From assembly GCA_946624065.1 (NCBI GenBank), contig CAMORT010000005.1, positions 1-64,000 on the forward strand: a stretch of DNA of 64,000 nucleotides, in the 5' to 3' direction. The stretch's first letter is position 1, and every line of letters starts with the position of its first letter. Shown one piece after another: positions 59,522 to 64,000 of the stretch. The translations under genes were made by a program, and so were the position numbers. Below the pieces are notes generated by a model. It worked only from the letters and a program-made list of their open reading frames with translations, ran no database searches and had not been told where the DNA came from. The stretch comes from F23-D06 sp002392325 (lineage in GTDB: Bacteria; Bacteroidota; Bacteroidia; Bacteroidales; WCHB1-69).

Positions 59522-60484
59522 ATGCCAAAGTCCTTATATCACTTCAATCCAAAGACACTCTCCTTTGAGAAAGTCAAGGTCAGCTTCAAGCAGATGGCCA
59601 AGCGACTGCTTTGGGTGTTTGCGAGTGGTATCGCGTTTGCGTTGGTTTTTGTGTGGATAGCGTTTTATTTTGTTGATTCCCCGAAAGTTAAAATTCTGGA
59701 AAGAGAGAATAATGAACTGAAAACGGAAGTGGAATATCTGTCCTCCCGCATTGATAAAATGTCGGATGTCTTGTACGATATTGAAGACCGTGATGATAAT
59801 GTCTATCGTACGATTTTCGAGGCGGATCCGGTGCCGACTTCAGTGCGTTACCCTTTGTTGGTGGAAGACACGCGTTTGGACAGCATGTCGCGCTCGGAGG
59901 CGTACAACATGTTGCGTGATGCAAACAAGAAAGCAGACCAGCTGACGGTGCGCTTGGCGGCGCAGTCGAAGTCGTTAGACACCTTGGAGCGCCTTGCCAC
60001 CCGGAAGTCGGAGATGCTGACTTGCATTCCGGCCATCCGTCCGCTGAAGAACATGCATGAGATCTCGTCCGGTTTCGGTCGCCGCTACCATCCGGTATTG
60101 AAAACCCTGCGAGCGCACACGGGTGTGGATATCACTGCCCCAAAGGGCACCCCAGTGTATGCCACCGCCGACGGCACGGTTTCAGGAGAGAATCCTGGCA
60201 GCGGCTATGGCATTGTGGTGGTTCTCAATCACGGTTATTCCTATCAGACTTTGTATGCCCACCTCTCCAAAAAGGCCGTGCGACCGGGTCAGAAAGTGAA
60301 ACGGGGCCAGGTTATCGGTTATGTGGGCTCCACAGGCATGGCATCCGGCTCTCATTTGCATTATGAGGTCATTAAGAACGGTCAGAAGGTGAATCCGGTC
60401 TATTATTTCAATTCGGATATCACCCCTGAAGAATATAATTCCATCTTGGAATCCTCCAAGAAGGTAAATCAAGCACTGAGTTAG
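59522..60484 (+). CDS. M23 family peptidase, membrane-anchored
   Basis: This 320-residue protein has one N-terminal transmembrane segment (about 30-52), a coiled coil (about 57-80 and 120-160) and a C-terminal LytM/M23 domain (about 190-300). The metal site is intact: SSGFGRRYHPVLKTLRAHTGVDI (His and Asp) and GSHLHYEV (HxH). It cleaves peptidoglycan cross-links or activates amidases, as EnvC-type proteins do. The stop TAG (60482-60484) is the first three bases of a heptamer array. Confidence 0.92.
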   Translation: MPKSLYHFNPKTLSFEKVKVSFKQMAKRLLWVFASGIAFALVFVWIAFYFVDSPKVKILERENNELKTEVEYLSSRIDKMSDVLYDIEDRDDNVYRTIFEADPVPTSVRYPLLVEDTRLDSMSRSEAYNMLRDANKKADQLTVRLAAQSKSLDTLERLATRKSEMLTCIPAIRPLKNMHEISSGFGRRYHPVLKTLRAHTGVDITAPKGTPVYATADGTVSGENPGSGYGIVVVLNHGYSYQTLYAHLSKKAVRPGQKVKRGQVIGYVGSTGMASGSHLHYEVIKNGQKVNPVYYFNSDITPEEYNSILESSKKVNQALS

Positions 60485-60537
60485 TAGTTAATAGTTAATA
60501 GTTTAGAGTTGATAGTTGAGAGTAGAGATTATAGATA
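60482..60537. repeat. Heptamer array from the M23 stop codon into the next gene's start
   Basis: Eight 7-base units (TAGTAGT, TAATAGT twice, TTAGAGT, TGATAGT, TGAGAGT and two decayed) begin exactly with the TAG stop codon and run through the presumed start of the peptide-binding lipoprotein gene. Confidence 0.8.
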
Positions 60538-62159
60538 ATATTCTATTGTTCATATTGATTGTGGCTGTGGCCCTTACAGGCTGCAAGCCCAAGTATGACC
60601 ATGAGGGCAAGAAAATCTTCCATTACAACCAGTCTGAAGGCATTCAAACCCTTGACCCGGCATTTGCGTCTGGGCAGACGGTGATGTGGCCCTGCAACCA
60701 GCTTTACAACGGGCTGGTGGACATGGATGATTCGTTGAACATCGTGCCATCCATCGCCAAACGCTGGACAATTTCGGAGGATGGATTGACCTACACCTTC
60801 TATCTCCGCGATGATGTGACCTTTCACAATACGGAATGTTATCCGTTCAAGACGCCAAGAAAGGTTGTGGCCCAGGATTTTGTGTATAGTTTCTCCCGCA
60901 TTCTGGATCCTGATGTGGCCTCGCCGGGCGCTTGGATTTTCCAAAAAGTGAAACGGGATAAAGAAGGGAAACCTGCTTTTAAGGCATTGAATGACACTAT
61001 TTTCCAGATTCAGTTAGCAGAAGCCTTTCCGCCATTTCTCGGCATTCTGGCTATGAAATACTGTTCCGTTGTCCCGAAAGAGGTGGTGGAACATTACGGC
61101 AAGGATTTCCGCAAAAATCCTGTGGGAACGGGTCCGTTTCAATTCCAACTCTGGCAAGAGGGCGTGAAGCTGGTGCTACGCAAAAATCCTGACTATTTTG
61201 AGCGTGACGAACAAGGCAACCGCCTGCCCTACATTGACGCGGTGGCTATTTCCTTTATTGTCGATAAACAGTCTGTGTTTATGGAATTCATGAAGGGCTC
61301 GCTGGACTTCATGTCGGGTGTGGAGGCGTGTTACAAAGACGCGTTGCTCACCAAAGACGGTCGGCTGAATCCCGAATACAAGGACAAAATCAAGATGCTG
61401 ACAGGTCCGTATCTCAACACGGAATATCTGGGTTTTATGTTGAAACCCGGCGATAAGAAGAATCCGTTGTTGGACAAGCGGGTGCGGCAGGCCATCAATT
61501 ACGGGTTCGACCGTGAGAAGATGATGAAATACTTGCGCAACAATGTGGGCTATCCCGGCACGGGCGGTTTTGTGCCCCGTGGCATGCCCTCGCATGATCC
61601 CGCGCGCACGGGCGGCTACGAATATAACCCCAAGAAGGCGGCTCAATTGCTGGCGGAGGCTGGCTATCCCGGCGGCAAGGGACTTCCACCTATCTCGGTG
61701 GCCGTGTCCGCCTCCTACGCCGATTTGGTGCAATACATGCAGCATGAGTTGTCGCAACTCGGCATCGACTTGCGGCTGGATGTGATGCAGGGTGCCCAGC
61801 AGCGCGAGATGATGCGCAGTTACCAGTTGCCCTTCTTCCGTGGTTCTTGGATCTGCGATTACCCCGATGCGGAGAACTATATGGCGCTGTTCTATTCCAA
61901 GAACCTGCAGCCCGTTGGGTCCAACTATACGCATTATGTGAACCCCGCTTTTGACAAACTGTATGAGGCCTCCCAGCGTTGCACCGACGAGGACAAACGC
62001 AACGACTACTACACGCGCATGGATGCCATGCTTATGGCTGACGCGCCTGTGGTGGTGCTCTATTATGACAAAGTCATCCGCTTCACCCAAGCCAACATCT
62101 CCGGCCTCGGCACTAACCCCGTGAACATGCTGGATTTGAGGAGGGTGAAAATAGATTAA
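60516..62159 (+). CDS. Oligopeptide-binding lipoprotein (SBP family 5, OppA-like)
   Basis: This is a 547-residue family 5 solute-binding protein with a lipobox (AVALTGC). The pattern IQTLDPAFASGQTVMWPCNQLYNGLVDMDDSLNIVPSIAKRWTISEDGLTYTFYLRDDVTFHN, FVYSFSRILDP, VGTGPFQFQLWQEGVKLVLRKNPDYF and the late RTGGYEYNPKKAAQLLAEAGYP are typical. It should bind peptides, possibly murein peptides given its neighbours. No ATG precedes the signal peptide in frame; the only candidate is TTG 60516, which lies inside the heptamer array. The native start may have been overwritten by repeat growth. Confidence 0.88.
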   Translation: MRVEIIDNILLFILIVAVALTGCKPKYDHEGKKIFHYNQSEGIQTLDPAFASGQTVMWPCNQLYNGLVDMDDSLNIVPSIAKRWTISEDGLTYTFYLRDDVTFHNTECYPFKTPRKVVAQDFVYSFSRILDPDVASPGAWIFQKVKRDKEGKPAFKALNDTIFQIQLAEAFPPFLGILAMKYCSVVPKEVVEHYGKDFRKNPVGTGPFQFQLWQEGVKLVLRKNPDYFERDEQGNRLPYIDAVAISFIVDKQSVFMEFMKGSLDFMSGVEACYKDALLTKDGRLNPEYKDKIKMLTGPYLNTEYLGFMLKPGDKKNPLLDKRVRQAINYGFDREKMMKYLRNNVGYPGTGGFVPRGMPSHDPARTGGYEYNPKKAAQLLAEAGYPGGKGLPPISVAVSASYADLVQYMQHELSQLGIDLRLDVMQGAQQREMMRSYQLPFFRGSWICDYPDAENYMALFYSKNLQPVGSNYTHYVNPAFDKLYEASQRCTDEDKRNDYYTRMDAMLMADAPVVVLYYDKVIRFTQANISGLGTNPVNMLDLRRVKID

Positions 62160-62184
62160 TAGCCAACAATTAAAAATAAAAATT

Positions 62185-62523
62185 ATGCTCGAATATTTCA
62201 ACGAAGTGCCCTATTCCGTCACGGTTTGCGACAAAGACGGTAAGATTTTGGAAATGAATGAAATGGCGGTGAATGTGCTGAGCCACGGCAAGCAGATTAT
62301 CGGCCAAAACCTCCTCGACTGCCATCCGGAGCCCGCCCGCACCAAACTGGCGGAGATGCTGAAGAATCATAACGTGAATGCCTACACCATCGAGAAGAAC
62401 GGCAAGAAGAAACTTGTCTACCAGTCGCCTTGGTTTAAAGACGGCGAGTTTGCTGGTTACATCGAGCTTTCCATGGAGATCCCGATGGAGATGCCGCATT
62501 TTGTAAGAAAACCGAAGCAATAG
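62185..62523 (+). CDS. Small PAS-domain protein
   Basis: This 112-residue single PAS domain (YSVTVCDKDGKILEMNEMAVNVLSHGKQIIGQNLLDCHPEPARTKLAEML ... WFKDGEFAGYIELSMEIP) has no output domain. It may sense a small molecule or redox state and act by protein-protein contact. The pattern is like the PAS parts of DUF438-type proteins. It lies 25 bases after the peptide-binding gene, so co-transcription is likely. Confidence 0.85.
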   Translation: MLEYFNEVPYSVTVCDKDGKILEMNEMAVNVLSHGKQIIGQNLLDCHPEPARTKLAEMLKNHNVNAYTIEKNGKKKLVYQSPWFKDGEFAGYIELSMEIPMEMPHFVRKPKQ

Positions 62524-62601
62524 AGAGTTTTTATTCTTTTTTTGTAGTTTTTTATAAGTTTGTTGCGTTTTTAGTTATAATAATTACAAAAATATAGCTA
62601 T

Positions 62602-63282
62602 ATGAAAAACATTTTTACAACAGTGGCACTATGTCTGGTATGTGCCTTCAGCGTTTTCGCCCAAAATTATTCTACTGTCCAAATCACGCCTGTCAACGGA
62701 GTGCTGGTGGTGAACGGAATTAACCAAATCTCCATTCCGAATTACGACCCAAGTGAAGTCCAGCTCGAGCCGATGGCTGGTTTCGTGGCGGTTCCTAACA
62801 ATGATCAGATGTACACGGTGGCGGAATTTGCCACCTTGGATGCCGTGTGGAACGCATGTAATTCTTCTGCCATCTGGGCGGACAATATGGTCACCTTGGA
62901 CACCTATTCCGGACAAGGTATGAATGTCGGTTATGCCGCATTGAAATTTTCAGGCACCCCTAATGCATACGGTTACGCCAAGTTCGACAAAACTGTAGCG
63001 GGTGGTTGGGTAGAGTTCGGTTATTTTACAGATGGCACAGGAGTGGCCGAATGGACAAACACCGTTTCCGTTTATCCGAATCCGGTGGTGGAAACCATTA
63101 ACATCAGCAATGCTGAAGGCGCCCGTGTTGCCGTTTACAACGCCACAGGCCAGCAGGTGAAAAGTGTTGACAACGCCGCGGCCAATACCGTAATAAGCGT
63201 CTCTGATTTGTCGTCGGGTGTCTATTTTGTGAAGATTACCAGCGGAAATAAAGAAAATACGATAAAGTTCGTTAAAGAATAA
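62602..63282 (+). CDS. Small T9SS-exported protein
   Basis: This 226-residue protein has a signal peptide ending FSVFAQ. The first half (VNGVLVVNGINQISIPNYDPSEVQLEPMAGFVAVPNND ... YGYAKFDKTVAGGWVEFGYFTDGTG) has no family I recognise. Residues about 153-226 are a type-A sorting domain (VYPNPVVETINISN, VAVYNATGQQVKSV, LSSGVYFVKIT, NTIKFVKE). It is closed by a hairpin terminator at 63309. Probably monocistronic. Confidence 0.85.
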   Translation: MKNIFTTVALCLVCAFSVFAQNYSTVQITPVNGVLVVNGINQISIPNYDPSEVQLEPMAGFVAVPNNDQMYTVAEFATLDAVWNACNSSAIWADNMVTLDTYSGQGMNVGYAALKFSGTPNAYGYAKFDKTVAGGWVEFGYFTDGTGVAEWTNTVSVYPNPVVETINISNAEGARVAVYNATGQQVKSVDNAAANTVISVSDLSSGVYFVKITSGNKENTIKFVKE

Positions 63283-63308
63283 GATCATACCACATTCTAA
63301 TGTGATCC

Positions 63309-63334
63309 GGCAGACCTAAGGTCTGCCGTTTTTT
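63309..63334 (+). terminator. Terminator made from a GGCAGACC/GGTCTGCC hairpin
   Basis: CGGCAGACC pairs with GGTCTGCCG around TAA, followed by six T. The core is the same as the repeat hairpins at 10628 and 10687, so a repeat element seems to serve as a terminator here. Confidence 0.85.
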
Positions 63335-63350
63335 GTGTTTTTTATTTTGC

Positions 63351-63358
63351 TATCTTTG
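63351..63358 (+). promoter_or_regulatory. -7 box TATCTTTG ahead of the long XRE leader
   Basis: TATCTTTG follows the terminator and lies 248 bases ahead of the XRE start at 63607. Confidence 0.6.
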
Positions 63359-63606
63359 CACTTGTTTTTTTAACACTATTATGAATCAGTTTGCAGAATG
63401 ACATAGAGATAAACTATAATAATAATTGAGCTTAATGCTCTTATTCTCTGAACGATAAAATCTGGTAAATTTTTCATGACGAGAGAATAAGCAAGCGGAA
63501 GTTCATGCCAATAGGCGTGGATTGTTTCGTGCTTATCATCGTCAACGGTTTACCAGAGCCTTTCGTTTCTGACAAGCACACAACGAAAACAGTTCACGTC
63601 TTTTTT
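63359..63606 (+). promoter_or_regulatory. Long structured leader of the XRE gene
   Basis: This 248-base non-coding stretch contains the small palindrome GAGC-TTAAT-GCTC (63428-63440), a 9-bp inverted repeat TTATTCTCT/AGAGAATAA (63441-63449 and 63482-63490), and a 6-codon frame MNQFAE from about 63381. It may fold as a leader or contain an operator. No known riboswitch was recognised. Confidence 0.45.
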
Positions 63607-63822
63607 ATGGAAACAGGTCAAGACATACATATCGGGCGCATAATACACCAAAAGTTAAGGGAACAGGGCCGCACAGCCGCCTGGCTGGCGAAGCAGATTC
63701 CGTGCACCCGCAATAATGTATTCAAGATTATGCGGAAATCGCATATTAGTACCGATTTGTTGTTGCGTATTTCCAAGATTTTGGACTATAATTTTTTTGA
63801 TTGCTTTGATTATAGGAAGTAA
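63607..63822 (+). CDS. Small XRE-family DNA-binding protein
   Basis: This 71-residue protein is of the HTH_3/XRE type: IGRIIHQKLREQGRTAAWLAKQIPCTRNNVFKIMRKSHISTDLLLRISKILDYNFF. Small proteins of exactly this kind are frequent in Bacteroidales next to exported or mobile genes; targets are unknown. Start 63607 is chosen because the upstream frame has no family match. It could autoregulate through the inverted repeats in its leader. Confidence 0.85.
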   Translation: METGQDIHIGRIIHQKLREQGRTAAWLAKQIPCTRNNVFKIMRKSHISTDLLLRISKILDYNFFDCFDYRK

Positions 63823-63909
63823 GGCATCCCTTTACCAAATCCCAAAATGGATAGCAAATAGCATCCTTATTGGATAGCATTGTAAATAATTGTGAGACAG
63901 AATAATCTG

Positions 63910-63917
63910 TATGTTTG
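63910..63917 (+). promoter_or_regulatory. -7 box TATGTTTG for the last gene
   Basis: TATGTTTG lies 21 bases ahead of ATG 63939. Confidence 0.6.
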
Positions 63918-63938
63918 CGATGCTAAAAATAATGGATT

Positions 63939-64000
63939 ATGAAAAAGATATTATTCATTCTTGCCGCTCTCATTTTTTCCTCATTTTCTTTGTCTGCACA
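63939..64000 (+). CDS. Start of an exported protein (cut by the window end)
   Basis: ATG 63939 opens a frame of 20 full codons forming a signal peptide (MKKILFILAALIFSS ... LSA) that runs off the window. The cargo is unknown. Confidence 0.6.
   Translation, partial: MKKILFILAALIFSSFSLSA

Overview
The window looks like a chromosomal segment of an anaerobic, host- or sediment-associated member of the Bacteroidales (Bacteroidota). Three things point there. Many secreted proteins end in type IX secretion (T9SS) C-terminal domains (1190-5131, 5230-6459, 22850-24151, 42658-44700, 62602-63282, and a type-B one at 48024-50846). Promoters are of the Bacteroidota TAnnTTTG -7 type, and start codons lack Shine-Dalgarno sequences. 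The families present (rSAM/lipoprotein pair, FISUMP, DUF4468, MbnP, YitT, S16 with a long tail) are typical of the phylum. HydF suggests [FeFe]-hydrogenase metabolism. No genus can be fixed from sequence reading alone.

Layout. 1-6.5 kb: surface/secreted proteins, with an AT-rich block whose right edge falls inside a subtilase gene. 6.5-7.9 kb: an Rpn-family nuclease gene between near-identical direct repeats. 7.9-11.9 kb (minus): PAP2 phosphatase, ferritin, DPP4-type peptidase and ThpR. 12.1-14.9 kb: glycine decarboxylase gcvP, then a two-way terminator. 15.1-20.9 kb (minus): one compact operon recA, TPR lipoprotein, ruvB, beta-barrel protein, FAH-family protein, nucleoside transporter. 21.1-24.2 kb: trmO, a FISUMP lipoprotein and a T9SS cargo. 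24.3-29.3 kb: secreted GH2 beta-galactosidase and rpsP-rimM. 29.4-33.7 kb: a large propeller/barrel outer-membrane protein and hydF. 33.8-35.0 kb: an AT-rich patch with a PBECR-like nuclease and a divergent small unknown gene behind an operator-like palindrome. 35.1-39.1 kb (minus): rimO, methyltransferase, ABC exporter. 39.2-41.0 kb: a radical SAM/lipoprotein maturation pair plus a Cys-rich small lipoprotein. 41.2-44.7 kb: a PurF-like protein without its catalytic Cys and a CotH-type secreted protein. 44.7-55.9 kb: housekeeping genes (CBS protein, tRNA-Asn, YitT, ispE, GtrA, a type-B T9SS giant, yceD-rpmF, rdgB, smpB-merR, an AAA kinase, folA, DUF4468, MbnP). 56.0-62.5 kb: a cell-wall group (ddl, two glucosaminidase paralogs, M23 peptidase, peptide-binding lipoprotein, PAS protein). 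62.6-64.0 kb: a T9SS protein, an XRE regulator with a long structured leader, and the start of another exported protein.

The most unusual feature is a set of degenerate short tandem arrays with a strict 7- or 9-base period that abut or enter gene ends. One starts inside the ddl stop codon (57018-57122). One starts at an M23 stop codon and runs into the next gene's start (60482-60537). One carries the trmO start codon in its last unit (21135-21233). One sits in frame inside the beta-galactosidase (26523-26612). Others lie at 5133-5181, 34998-35060, 46637-46741 and on both sides of the Rpn gene. A second repeat class is short perfect hairpins with tiny loops, including three in-frame copies within the subtilase. 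These repeats, the rSAM/lipoprotein pair and the nuclease/operator patch at 33.8-35.0 kb are the best places to look for undescribed biology.
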